Shown here: positions 18,518 through 26,714 of the stretch, one piece after another
How positions within the stretch are numbered: position 1 is the first letter of the stretch
How the letters are laid out: every line of letters starts with the position of its first letter
Origin: UBA5342 sp965662645
Lineage (GTDB): Bacteria; Bacteroidota; Bacteroidia; Bacteroidales; UBA5342
Length of the DNA stretch: 64,000 bases
Assembly: GCA_965662645.1 (NCBI GenBank)
Contig: CBFIII010000004.1
Location: 1 to 64,000, forward strand
Direction of reading: 5' to 3'
The notes under the pieces: model-generated
Seen by the model: only the letters and a program-made list of their open reading frames with translations
Told to the model about the DNA's origin: nothing
Database searches by the model: none
Position numbers and translations under genes: made by a program

Positions 18518-20866
18518 TTATGATTCGTGTGCTGTTCTCTTTATTATCTCATTCTGGAGGTCTTCTTCCAGATCATTAAAGTAGTCAGAATATCCCGCTA
18601 CTCTTACGATGAGGTCTTTATATTGTTCTGGGTGTTTTTGTGCTTTTCGCAATGTGTCGGCATCTACTACATTAAATTGTATATGATGTCCTTTCATAGC
18701 GAAATAGGAACGTACCAGTTGTGATACTTTCTTGATCTCTAATTCAGATTTGAAAAATGAAGGTGTAAATTTTTGATTAAGTAAGGTTCCTCCTGTTTTA
18801 AGGTGATCAATTTTAGCCGCAGACTTAATAACTGCCGTTGGTCCTTTGGTATCGGCTCCTTGAACGGGAGAGATGCCTTCTGATAGAGGTGTCCGCGCTT
18901 TGCGTCCATCGGGTAGGGCATTGATCATACTACCAAAATAAACATGACAAGTGGTGGGGAGCATATTTATGCGATGTACTCCTTTTCGTACTGTAGGTCG
19001 ACCAGTTACGGCATCGTGATAAATGGTGAATACTTCTTGTGCAAAACAGTCAGCTTGGTCATCGTCATTGCCCCATTTGGGTAAGTCGTAGATCATTTTA
19101 GCTCGCCATTCTTCTTCGCCAACAAAATCTTTTTCTAAAATATTTAATAGTTTTTCGAATGTTAATGATTTTTCTTCAAAAATGAGCGTGTTGATGGCGG
19201 CCAGACTATCGGTGATAGAACCAAGACCTACACCTTGAATATAACTTGTATTATAAAGTGCTCCACCGCTGAGGTAATCTTCTCCACTGGCAATGCAATC
19301 ATCTATAAATAATGACAGGAATGGTACTGGTAGGTTGTCTTTGTAAAGCGTGTCGATGCGATTATTTCCTTCTATTTTAATGTCTATAAAATACTGCACT
19401 TGCTGTTGAAAAGCAGCCATGAGTTGCTTCATAGAGGTAAAGTTAGAGGCTTCTCCTGTCTTTAGTCCAATGCGTTTTCCTGTGCGCAGATCGATCCCAT
19501 TATTTAGGGTGATTTCTAATACTTTGGGTAGGTTAAAATAACCCGTTAGTATGTAGGCTTCTTTGCCAAAACACCCTGTTTCTACACAGCCACTAGTACC
19601 TCCATTTCGAGCATCTTTGAGGCTTTTTCCTTGTCCTAACATTTGAGCAATCAGCGTTTCTGTATTAAAGATAGAAGGTTGTCCAAAACCTGTTTTAGTA
19701 ATTTTTATAGCTCTATCGATAAAGGTATCTGGGTTCTTCTTGCTCAACTGCACCATACTACTGGGTTGGAGCAGATTCATTTCTTCTATAACGTCTAGTA
19801 AAAGGTACGTTAACTCGTTGACAGCATCTGTGCCATCTTCTTTCACTCCGCCTAGATTTATCAAACAAAAGTCGGTATAGGTATTGCTTTCTTTAGCCGT
19901 TACGCCTACTTTGGGCGGTGCTGGTTGGTTATTAAATTTGATCCAGAAAGAATGTAAGATTTCAGTAGCTGATTCTTTTGTTAAAGATCCTTCTGCTATT
20001 TCTTTGGTGTAAAAAGGAAAAAGGTTTTGGTCTAATCGTCCAGGGTTGAACGAATCCCAAGGGTTGAGTTCTAGTGTGACTCCCAAATGTATAAACCAAT
20101 AATGCTGTAAGGCTTCATGAAAGGTTTGTGGTGCATAGCGGGGTACATGATGACATATCTTAGCCATTTGTTCCAGTTCGGCTTTTCGTACCGTGTTTTT
20201 TTCTTTTTCGGCTAAGGCTGAGAGGGCATTTGCATTACGAGTGGCAAAGTCCATAATTCCATCTGCAACAATATACATGGCCTTTAGTTCTTCACATTTG
20301 TCTGCATCATCTTTATGTTGTTCTAAGGCTGCATTAATGTCTTTTTGCAGATCTAGCATCCCTTTGGTATATAACTTTTTTCCAGCTACTGTATGTCCTG
20401 GTCCTCGTTGTTCCTGAAACTCCGTAAAGATTCCAGCTTTGTACGCCTCAAGCCATTCTGGTGTCATGGTGTTAAAAATCTTCTCACGGTTGCTTTTTCC
20501 TGTCCAGAAAGGAGTGATGATATCTTTATATATTTGACGTGTTTCCTTTGTTGTTTTAAAACTGACTTTAGCGCGGTTATTTAGTAGTTGTAAATCATCT
20601 TCAGAGTGAATGCAAATTTCAGGGTATGAGGGTGTTGCTTTGGGGTGTGAGCCTTTTTCGCCTACAATAAGTTCATTGTCACTGAAATAAAGGGCTTTGT
20701 TATTCATGATGTACTGAAAAGCTCGGGCTCTCATCACTGGGATTGAATAGCCTTGATCGCTGTTTTCTTTATAAAACTTAGTGATTAAAAGAGCTCTTTC
20801 TTCTGAGATAGTGGCTTGGGCAGCAATGCTTTCTTCTCTTAATGTTGTAATACGTTGACTTTTCAT
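18518..20866 (-). CDS. hypD: trans-4-hydroxy-L-proline dehydratase (glycyl radical enzyme)
   Basis: A 782-aa glycyl radical enzyme. The active-site loop GGTSGCVETG gives thiyl C427 and base E429. The C-terminal glycyl loop RVAGYSDYF gives G758. Residues I remember as substrate contacts in the Clostridioides difficile HypD structure also line up: H158, D271, S327, F333, Y443. Overall the protein reads like HypD rather than pyruvate formate-lyase, glycerol dehydratase or choline lyase, which share neither the GCVETG context nor these residues. Reaction: anaerobic dehydration of trans-4-hydroxyproline to pyrroline-5-carboxylate, which ProC reduces to proline. Its activase is encoded 2 nt upstream in the same operon. 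Confidence 0.88.
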   Translation of the reverse strand: MKSQRITTLREESIAAQATISEERALLITKFYKENSDQGYSIPVMRARAFQYIMNNKALYFSDNELIVGEKGSHPKATPSYPEICIHSEDDLQLLNNRAKVSFKTTKETRQIYKDIITPFWTGKSNREKIFNTMTPEWLEAYKAGIFTEFQEQRGPGHTVAGKKLYTKGMLDLQKDINAALEQHKDDADKCEELKAMYIVADGIMDFATRNANALSALAEKEKNTVRKAELEQMAKICHHVPRYAPQTFHEALQHYWFIHLGVTLELNPWDSFNPGRLDQNLFPFYTKEIAEGSLTKESATEILHSFWIKFNNQPAPPKVGVTAKESNTYTDFCLINLGGVKEDGTDAVNELTYLLLDVIEEMNLLQPSSMVQLSKKNPDTFIDRAIKITKTGFGQPSIFNTETLIAQMLGQGKSLKDARNGGTSGCVETGCFGKEAYILTGYFNLPKVLEITLNNGIDLRTGKRIGLKTGEASNFTSMKQLMAAFQQQVQYFIDIKIEGNNRIDTLYKDNLPVPFLSLFIDDCIASGEDYLSGGALYNTSYIQGVGLGSITDSLAAINTLIFEEKSLTFEKLLNILEKDFVGEEEWRAKMIYDLPKWGNDDDQADCFAQEVFTIYHDAVTGRPTVRKGVHRINMLPTTCHVYFGSMINALPDGRKARTPLSEGISPVQGADTKGPTAVIKSAAKIDHLKTGGTLLNQKFTPSFFKSELEIKKVSQLVRSYFAMKGHHIQFNVVDADTLRKAQKHPEQYKDLIVRVAGYSDYFNDLEEDLQNEIIKRTAHES

Positions 20867-20868
20867 TA

Positions 20869-21660
20869 TTAACCTCCTATTATGGTTGTGAAACCTTGAT
20901 TTTCAAATTTATCTTTTAATTCTAACATCACTATCTGGCTTGGTTCTTCAATGCCTTGCATTCGGTTTTTCATGCCAAACTTTTTATATTTATTCTTTCC
21001 AATATTATGGTAGGGTAGTAAATTGATCTGTTGTGGTTTTTTATGAGCCAATAAAAACTGAATCATATCATCAATATCATCCGTGTTTATCGAGGTGATG
21101 ATGGGTATGCGTATCCACACTTTTTTGTCGCTGTTGAGTAGGAACGCTATGTTTTCGAGTATCTGCTTGTTATCTATGCCAATATATTTTTGGTGCAATG
21201 TGCTATTCATAAATTTCAAATCAAGTAGAAACAAGTCCACATCGTTCATGACTTCTTCGATGGTGGCTTTTGAATAGGCTGCTGAGGTATCTAAAGTCGT
21301 ATGTATATTTGCTTGTTTACATGCTTTTAACATTTCACAAAGGAACGTTTTTTGTTGCATCGGTTCCCCACCCGAAAAGGTGACTCCACCGCCCGAAGTG
21401 TGGTAAAACACTTCATCTTTCTTTATTTCGTTCATCACTTGATCTGGAGTGACTTCTTCGCCAATCTTTTCAATTCGCTTTATTGTTTTGCCATCTAGCA
21501 CTATCGTTTTTTCTATTTCTAGTATAGCCGAACTTTTGCTTTCGGGGTTATGACACCACCAGCAATCACAAGGACACCCTTTCAAAAATACCGTGGTGCG
21601 TATGCCTGGTCCATCGTGAATGGCAAAACGTTTAATGTCGAAAATAATTCCTTTTTCCAT
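20869..21660 (-). CDS. hypE: HypD-activating radical SAM enzyme
   Basis: A 263-aa radical-SAM activase. The cluster motif is C29-x3-C33-x2-C36 (GCPCDCWWCHNPE) with an extra Cys at 31. Other radical-SAM activase landmarks are GPGIRTTVFLKG and VTFSGGEP (about 96-103). It abstracts hydrogen from the glycine of its partner to install the glycyl radical. No Cys-rich ferredoxin insert follows the motif, so it has the short PflA-like form and not the form with extra clusters seen in many dehydratase activases. It lies 2 nt before hypD, so the two are co-transcribed. A 185-nt gap separates it from the aminopeptidase gene. Confidence 0.88.
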   Translation of the reverse strand: MEKGIIFDIKRFAIHDGPGIRTTVFLKGCPCDCWWCHNPESKSSAILEIEKTIVLDGKTIKRIEKIGEEVTPDQVMNEIKKDEVFYHTSGGGVTFSGGEPMQQKTFLCEMLKACKQANIHTTLDTSAAYSKATIEEVMNDVDLFLLDLKFMNSTLHQKYIGIDNKQILENIAFLLNSDKKVWIRIPIITSINTDDIDDMIQFLLAHKKPQQINLLPYHNIGKNKYKKFGMKNRMQGIEEPSQIVMLELKDKFENQGFTTIIGG

Positions 21661-21845
21661 GTGTTTATTTAAATCTTATTGCAGTGTGAGAGCTCCTTAC
21701 GTTTCGTTCTATTGTTTTTACCAAAAAAGGAGAACCTTTTGCGTCTTGTACCGTTTCTATTCTTGCTGCGCTAATTATTTGGTCAGCTATGCGGTTGTTC
21801 TATGTCGTTGTTTTTAAGTTTCTTTTTACTATTTATACCAAAAGA

Positions 21846-23243
21846 TTAGAAAACATCTTTATTCCACTCTTCTAATACCTCATTAATTTCTACCGGTTTC
21901 TTTATTGTTCCTAAACGTTTATAGCCTTTCTCTGTGATCAGAAAATCTTCTTCATTACGTATTCCTCCAAAGTCGCGGTATGTCTGTAATTTATCAAAAC
22001 AGAAGAACTCTTTATTGGTGCCTTTCGATTGCCACAAATCCATTAATTCAGGGATAAAGTAAATGCCTGGTTCTATGGTTAGGACAAAATCTTTTTCTAG
22101 TGGTCGTGCTAATCGTAATGATTTTACACCAAATTGAGTGCTTTTTTTTACGCCATTATAGCCAACAATGGTTTCACCTAAATTTTCCATATCATGAACG
22201 TCTAGTCCCATCATATGTCCTAATCCACATGGGAAAAACATAGCATGTGCTCCATTTTCTAAAGCATGATCTGTGTTGCCTTGCATCAATCCTAAGTCTT
22301 TCATCCCTTCTATAATAACACGAGCAGATGCGTAGTAGATGTCTATAAATGGTACTCCTGGAGCCAACATTTCTATTGCTTTTTTATGACTCGCAAGGGT
22401 TAAATTATAGATGTCTTTTTGCTTTGAGGTGAATGATCCACTTACAGGAATGGTGCTGGATAAGTCTCCGGCATAGCCACTGTTGTTTTCGGCACCAGCA
22501 TCTACAAGAAATAAGTCACCCTTTTTTAATGTATTGCCATGATAGTGGTTGTGTAAGGTCTGTCCGTTAATGGTGGCAATAGTAGGGAATGAGGTGCCAG
22601 CTCCTTTTTTTAGTGCTATTTGCTCTAATGTTGCAAATAGTTCTGCTTCACTTATACCTGGTTTGGCCATACGCATCGCCATCTTATGCATAAGTACGCT
22701 AGTATCTACTGCTTGGTTTATCTCCGTAATTTCTTCCTCCGATTTGTAATTGCGCTGATTTGCTACAGCATAGCATAATTCCTCAGAAACAAATCCTTGA
22801 ATTTCATCTACTGCCACATTGAGGAGATGTGCTAGTCTTAGGGTATGATCGGCTCTGTAAGGAGGGAGTATATGTATTTTTCTACCCTCTTGTATGGCTT
22901 TTTTGATGTCCTTTTCTAGAGATAAAAAGGAGGCTGAGTGATTAATTCCAACATCTTTAGCTTGAGATTGTATATTTGGCAAACGCCCCATCCACACCTG
23001 ATCGTCTATCGTATAATCATTGCCGTAGATGCATTCTTCTCCGTTTTCTATATCGAGTGTAGCCACAAGGTCAGCACGAGATAAACCAAAGTAATAGAGG
23101 AAAGTACTGTCTTGTCGAAAACGGTAACCATTATCAGCGTAATTGATAGGGCTTTCGTTATTGCCTAGAAATAAAACAAGACCAGAGGTCATGGTTTGGC
23201 ATAAAGACTTGCGTCTTTTTATATATGTTGATTTTTGAAACAT
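21846..23243 (-). CDS. pepP: M24 Xaa-Pro aminopeptidase
   Basis: A 465-aa cytoplasmic metallopeptidase without a signal peptide. The N-terminal AMP_N domain (about 5-130; FRQDSTFLYYFG) is followed by the pita-bread M24 domain (about 180-435). Dinuclear metal ligands are visible: Asp in VDAGAE, Asp in YAGDLSSTIP, His in GLGHMMGLDVHD, Glu in TIEPGIYF and Glu in GIRNEED. It removes an N-terminal residue preceding proline; hydroxyproline peptides are plausible substrates. Being upstream of hypE-hypD on the same strand, it could supply (hydroxy)proline from collagen-like or plant/algal peptides. PepQ-type dipeptidase activity is an alternative. The leader contains an AGAGTA...TACTCT dyad (23271-23293) of unknown role. 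Confidence 0.85.
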   Translation of the reverse strand: MFQKSTYIKRRKSLCQTMTSGLVLFLGNNESPINYADNGYRFRQDSTFLYYFGLSRADLVATLDIENGEECIYGNDYTIDDQVWMGRLPNIQSQAKDVGINHSASFLSLEKDIKKAIQEGRKIHILPPYRADHTLRLAHLLNVAVDEIQGFVSEELCYAVANQRNYKSEEEITEINQAVDTSVLMHKMAMRMAKPGISEAELFATLEQIALKKGAGTSFPTIATINGQTLHNHYHGNTLKKGDLFLVDAGAENNSGYAGDLSSTIPVSGSFTSKQKDIYNLTLASHKKAIEMLAPGVPFIDIYYASARVIIEGMKDLGLMQGNTDHALENGAHAMFFPCGLGHMMGLDVHDMENLGETIVGYNGVKKSTQFGVKSLRLARPLEKDFVLTIEPGIYFIPELMDLWQSKGTNKEFFCFDKLQTYRDFGGIRNEEDFLITEKGYKRLGTIKKPVEINEVLEEWNKDVF

Positions 23244-23658
23244 AATATATATGTTAATGTAGGATAACTTAGAGTAATAGATTATTCTACTCTAGAATCA
23301 GTTCTTTTCTTAAAGTTGTACAAACAATAAAAAAAAGATTTTTATGTGAATTATAAGTGTGTTTTCCTCTTGAGGGGCGTGTATAAACTATTGGGCATAG
23401 TAAATAAGGCACTCGAATAAACGGCGGTAGTGCTTAAGAGAAAATAGGAAGACAATATTAAGCTGCATTAGTCATCAGTAATAAAGGGTTGTTTCTTCAA
23501 TTCATTATGCGAAAATAGTGAAAAACTTGTTAAGTGTGAATCAAAAGGTAAAGTGAATTGAGATAAAAAAAAGGTTTTACTTTATTTTGTCATTAAGAGT
23601 GTTGATAAATAGGTAGTTGTTATATTTGGTCTCACTCTTATGTGTGACATTTTCAAAA
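23244..23658. other. Intergenic, nothing recognised
   Basis: About 415 nt between the aminopeptidase gene start and the 105-bp repeat. No convincing ORF, RNA or promoter beyond the small dyad at 23271-23293. Confidence 0.45.
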
Positions 23659-23763
23659 TTGCCGATAACGTGACTGGATGTCTCGTAGGACATAGAAAAT
23701 CACTTGTCTTTTTAACTGTCGCTTAGCTATATCATAGATTTTACTGTGAACTTGATAATTCAG
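23659..23763 (-). repeat. 105-bp structured 3' repeat, copy 1
   Basis: Same length as copy 2 at 25739-25843, with about 8 mismatches by eye. It can form an outer bulged stem (23664-23674 with 23718-23727), an inner hairpin (23678-23682 with 23689-23693) and a separate hairpin CATAG/CTGTG (23733-23737 with 23744-23748). It begins about 100 nt beyond the stop codon of the minus-strand DUF4145 gene. Confidence 0.85.
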
Positions 23764-23863
23764 GTACTGTAAAACTATGATTTGGTGTGCTGCCATAAGC
23801 CACTAAAAGTCGTATAACAGCGGAACCTCCATATTATCTATGCTAGCGTTTTACCAACTGTAA

Positions 23864-24585
23864 TTAACTTGTTTTTAATTCAAGTATTACTTCTTTAGCT
23901 ATGTCAGAATAGTTCTCCTTTCTATTTTTATATAATAGTTCTAAAACATATTCAATAAGATTGTAAGCTTTTAATACGTACTCTATTTCTATTGTTTTAT
24001 GACTGCCTTGATTCCCAATTTTTCGAATTGCGGTTAACAGTTCTTCATCCTCTATTTTTTTGAATTTTTGCAATCTATTATTTAAACTTAATAAAACTCC
24101 ATTTTTGTCCTCTTTTATTATTCCCTCGGCGTCCATAATATATTCTAACGATTTTCTTATATATTGGCACAAGCAGATTCATTTACCCAATAGAGTTCAA
24201 ATGATCTATATATTTCTTCTTGAATTTCCTTAGGCGTTTTGCTAGGTATTTCAATAATTTCTAGGGTAGGTAAAAATAGTTTTGGATTCATTAATTCGAA
24301 ATCATTAGGGAAGCCTTCATCTTGTTCATAGTAATTAGATGTTGAGCATTCTCCGCTGGCTAAGACCGTTTCTTCGCACTTGTTACATTCTAGGATTGCA
24401 GAAAAGTAATAGTACTGTATAGGAGCGCAGGCTCCCATATTATCCTTTTGTACACTTATGTCATTTTTTTTAGATTCTACTGTTTGAATGTTATTCTGAC
24501 TCTTTAGCTGTAGAATTCCTTTTTTGCAATGGGGACAGATGAAGTTTTTATCCAGATGTCTGTTTTCCCATAAGTGTATGTCCAT
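23864..24585 (-). pseudogene. DUF4145-domain gene broken by a frameshift
   Basis: Two overlapping frames encode the halves of one DUF4145 protein. Part 1 (24585-24157, 142 aa) has a zinc ribbon (C17/C20 and C67/C70) and ends SFELYWVNESACANI. Part 2 (24172-23864, 102 aa, only a TTG available as start) continues YIRKSLEYIMD... and ends with IGNQGSHK and YNLIEYVLELLY, all DUF4145 hallmarks. An intact protein would read ACAN-x-IRKSLE, so about one base is missing near 24160-24170. DUF4145 proteins are often found in defence or accessory islands; the biochemical role is unknown. The gene is preceded by the ~240-bp promoter repeat and followed by the 105-bp repeat. A sequencing error is possible. 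Confidence 0.75.
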
Positions 24586-24631
24586 TTTTTTTGTTTTTTA
24601 TAGTTAGTGACAATTGTATCCCCGCAATATG

Positions 24632-24866
24632 GCGTATATATCCTATTTATCAGGAGGGGGCTTTTATTGAAGAAATAGACAAGAAAGCTCTCATCATTGC
24701 TGAGTATTTTTGATAAATACGTCTTCGTGAATCATTTCATTGTCAAAGGTATAAATAAAACAGAAGAATGCAAGATGTTAAATATGATTATATTAGTGGG
24801 GGAGAGGTTTGTTGGTTTTATCGTTAAAGAATGATGATATCTTGTATTTATGATGTCCTTGTTTGT
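24632..24866 (-). repeat. ~240-bp promoter-bearing direct repeat, copy A
   Basis: About 95 percent identical by eye to 27288-27530, in the same orientation, lacking 9 nt present in copy B. It carries a consensus promoter on the minus strand and a shared leader of about 110 nt. The hairpin GTATTT/AAATAC lies within it. No long ORF. Confidence 0.9.
24744..24773 (-). promoter_or_regulatory. Promoter inside repeat A
   Basis: Minus-strand TTG (24773-24771), 19 nt, TACCTTTG (24751-24744): a full Bacteroidota consensus. It reads toward the DUF4145 gene, with a leader of about 160 nt. Confidence 0.7.
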
Positions 24867-25114
24867 CTGCCTGGCGCTGTGAATTGGGGGAAGCTGCTGT
24901 AAAACTAGAAGTGTCAACCTTAAGATGACAATTGTTCAAAAACAACGCTAAAACAATAGCTTAAATGAGTAAAAATACCTTTTTAAAGCTCATAAAAAAG
25001 CGATTGAAAATACTAGAGTAGAATCATTTGAAGGTTAGATGGTTAACTGGTAGCGTGAGTTTACTCACGAGTGTTTATTTTTATAGTATTCGTGATTCTG
25101 CTTGCACAATTGTT

Positions 25115-25198
25115 CAACATAAGTTCCAATATGTTGAGTATGCATTTGCGCTGAGCGGTAGTTGATGTAAGCAACTCAACATTGGAAGCTAATTGTTG
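25115..25198 (-). repeat. Bulged inverted repeat, attC-like
   Basis: Left arm 25115-25139 and right arm 25174-25198 pair over about 22 bp with two 2-nt bulges (TTCCAAT-AT-GTTGAGT against ACTCAACATTGGAA). It lies 13 nt after the stop of the minus-strand secreted-protein gene. Read on that strand it ends in GTTGAAC, fitting the attC core GTTRRRY, but its other end (GCCAAC) is only a partial match. The loop contains CGCTGAGCGG. Confidence 0.6.
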
Positions 25199-25211
25199 GC
25201 ATCAGTTTTTA

Positions 25212-25709
25212 TCATTTTTCAATCTTAATACTTTTCCAAAATCTTTCAAAATCAACCGATTCTGCATTTGAGTTAGTAATTTCAAAAATGCAATCTTCAA
25301 ATTTAAGAATTATTATTTCATAGTATTTGTCTCCTATTGTTTGCTTGCATACAGTTCTTTCTGCTTTGAAATTAGATACTAATACAGGCTCTCTTTTTAT
25401 TGAGAAGTCATCATTGTATAGCTCTTTAAAGTATATTGAGTCTGGTTCTATGAAGTTTTGTGGTTCGGTCATCCAAATCCCCCAATCCATTGTATTGTTG
25501 TATTCGGTTGACTTTGATTCAGTACCAAAAGAACAACAGTTTTCAATTCTGTCAAATTTAAGTGATTGAGGATATTCAAATTGTATTCTAAACTCTTTGT
25601 TAACACTTACAGTATCAATAATCCAAACATTTTCAATGGTTTTCTTCTGTGAATATACTATTGAACACAAGATTGTCAGAAAAATAATAATTTTAAGTTT
25701 TAAAATCAT
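25212..25709 (-). CDS. Secreted protein of unknown function
   Basis: A 165-aa protein from the ATG at 25709 (MILKLKIIIFLTILCSIVYSQ). A longer frame reaching into the 105-bp repeat would hide this signal peptide and is rejected. The mature part has two adjacent Cys (NCCSF) plus later Cys residues, and a compact alpha/beta composition ending ESVDFERFWKSIKIEK, reminiscent of small PsbP/DUF1795-like secreted proteins. No function is recognised. It starts about 30 nt after the 105-bp repeat of the preceding operon and ends 13 nt before the bulged inverted repeat, like cargo in a cassette. Confidence 0.6.
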   Translation of the reverse strand: MILKLKIIIFLTILCSIVYSQKKTIENVWIIDTVSVNKEFRIQFEYPQSLKFDRIENCCSFGTESKSTEYNNTMDWGIWMTEPQNFIEPDSIYFKELYNDDFSIKREPVLVSNFKAERTVCKQTIGDKYYEIIILKFEDCIFEITNSNAESVDFERFWKSIKIEK

Positions 25710-25738
25710 ATAATGAGTTCTATTGAGTGTTTTTAACG

Positions 25739-25843
25739 TTGCCGATAACGTGACTGTATGTATCGTAGGACATAGAAAATCACTTGTCTTCTTAACTGTC
25801 ACTTATCCAAATCACAGATTTTACTGTGAACTTGATAATTCAG
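25739..25843 (-). repeat. 105-bp structured 3' repeat, copy 2
   Basis: Homologue of copy 1. Outer stem GATAAcGTGAC (25744-25754) with GTCACTTATC (25798-25807), inner hairpin TATGT/ACATA, and hairpin CACAG/CTGTG (25813-25817, 25824-25828). It begins 2 nt after the stop codon of the SecB-like gene, so it forms the 3' end of that transcript. Confidence 0.85.
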
Positions 25844-25845
25844 CA

Positions 25846-26274
25846 TTATTCTTTTTTGTATTGACTTGGGGTAAGTAGCGGGAGTATTGCGCCTTGTAAG
25901 AATGTTCCTTTAAATAAAGAAAACATTAATCCTCTCGTAGTTGAGAGAGCTGCAGAGTTTATTGTGGTAATGAATTCTTTAGAAAGATTTATCTTTTTAT
26001 CTTCTGTTATGTATTTATTTAGATTTTTCACTTTGAATATGCAGTTTGAGCGATATTTTCCTAATATTTGTTTTGGGTTATCTTGAGTAAAAGTTGAGAT
26101 GTTACAGATAACAAAAATAAGTCCTTTCTCAATATTAAATCGTTGCTCAATAGCAATGGCAAAACTAAAAATAACATTGTTCGGTAAAGGTGTTTTAGGA
26201 GCCTTTATCTCAGATTCAAGGATTTCAATATTAACTAATTGAAACTCTACATTTTTTTCTCTTTTGGGGTTCAT
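25846..26274 (-). CDS. SecB-like chaperone of a toxin-antitoxin-chaperone system
   Basis: A 142-aa SecB-superfamily protein. The N-terminal strands FQLVNIEILES are followed by two long beta strands (FSFAIAIEQRF, LIFVICNISTF), IFKVKNL and the C-terminal helix/hairpin AALSTTRGLMFS..KGTFLQGAILPLLTP. The last is the pattern of SecB-like chaperones from TAC loci rather than export SecB. Its ATG overlaps the antitoxin stop by 4 nt (translational coupling). In TAC systems this chaperone folds and protects an unstable antitoxin through its C-terminal addiction tail. It is the third gene of the operon and ends against the 105-bp repeat. Confidence 0.75.
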   Translation of the reverse strand: MNPKREKNVEFQLVNIEILESEIKAPKTPLPNNVIFSFAIAIEQRFNIEKGLIFVICNISTFTQDNPKQILGKYRSNCIFKVKNLNKYITEDKKINLSKEFITTINSAALSTTRGLMFSLFKGTFLQGAILPLLTPSQYKKE

Positions 26275-26714
26275 GCTTCTGCAATTATCATTGATGTATT
26301 AAAACTGTGGATTTGTGATGTGGATTGTGTATTCCTTTTCGTGTCAGTTCTTTGATAGGTGTTTTTTTTGTGTTCGGAGGGCGTTGATTGCACTACAACT
26401 TGGTATTTAACAACAACTTCTTTATTGGTTTCTCCTATGTTTAAAAGGTCTATTCCCAAGGCTTCTTGAATGTCAAATAGGGTGTCGTGAGTGAAATTGT
26501 GGGTTCCTGAAAACCATTTAGTTGCGACTGATGCGTTTTTTTGACCTGTCGCTTTAAGTAATTTAGTTCTGTTCCATCCTTTTGCTTTCATAGCGTCTTC
26601 AATTTTTGCTGCTAAAAGCATTTTTGATTTAATCCTATTTTCTTCTTTTGGAGAAATGGATTCAAAAATTTCATCAAAAAGGGAACTGTTGTATTCTTCT
26701 GCTTTAGTCTTCAT
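26271..26714 (-). CDS. Xre-type antitoxin with C-terminal extension
   Basis: A 147-aa HTH_3 DNA-binding antitoxin. A helix-turn-helix spans about residues 30-90 (LLAAKIEDAMKAKGWNRTKL, VATKWFSGTHNFTHDTL, IQEALGIDLL). The tail (about 97-147) is long, polar and probably disordered, with Thr/Ser/Gln and hydrophobic patches. It fits a chaperone-addiction domain recognised by the SecB-like protein. It overlaps the toxin gene by 11 nt and the chaperone gene by 4 nt. Expected role: neutralises the upstream toxin and autorepresses the operon. Confidence 0.78.
   Translation of the reverse strand: MKTKAEEYNSSLFDEIFESISPKEENRIKSKMLLAAKIEDAMKAKGWNRTKLLKATGQKNASVATKWFSGTHNFTHDTLFDIQEALGIDLLNIGETNKEVVVKYQVVVQSTPSEHKKNTYQRTDTKRNTQSTSQIHSFNTSMIIAEA

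Noticed and set aside
21665..21799. 44-codon open stretch between pepP and hypE on the minus strand
   Set aside because: Reads rather protein-like (ARIETVQDAKGSPFLVKTIE) but has no ATG, is bounded by stops on both sides and matches nothing I recognise. Possibly a gene remnant; not enough to call.
25710..25802. N-terminal extension of the secreted protein to 25802
   Set aside because: It would read through the 105-bp repeat and hide a clear signal peptide that starts at 25709.
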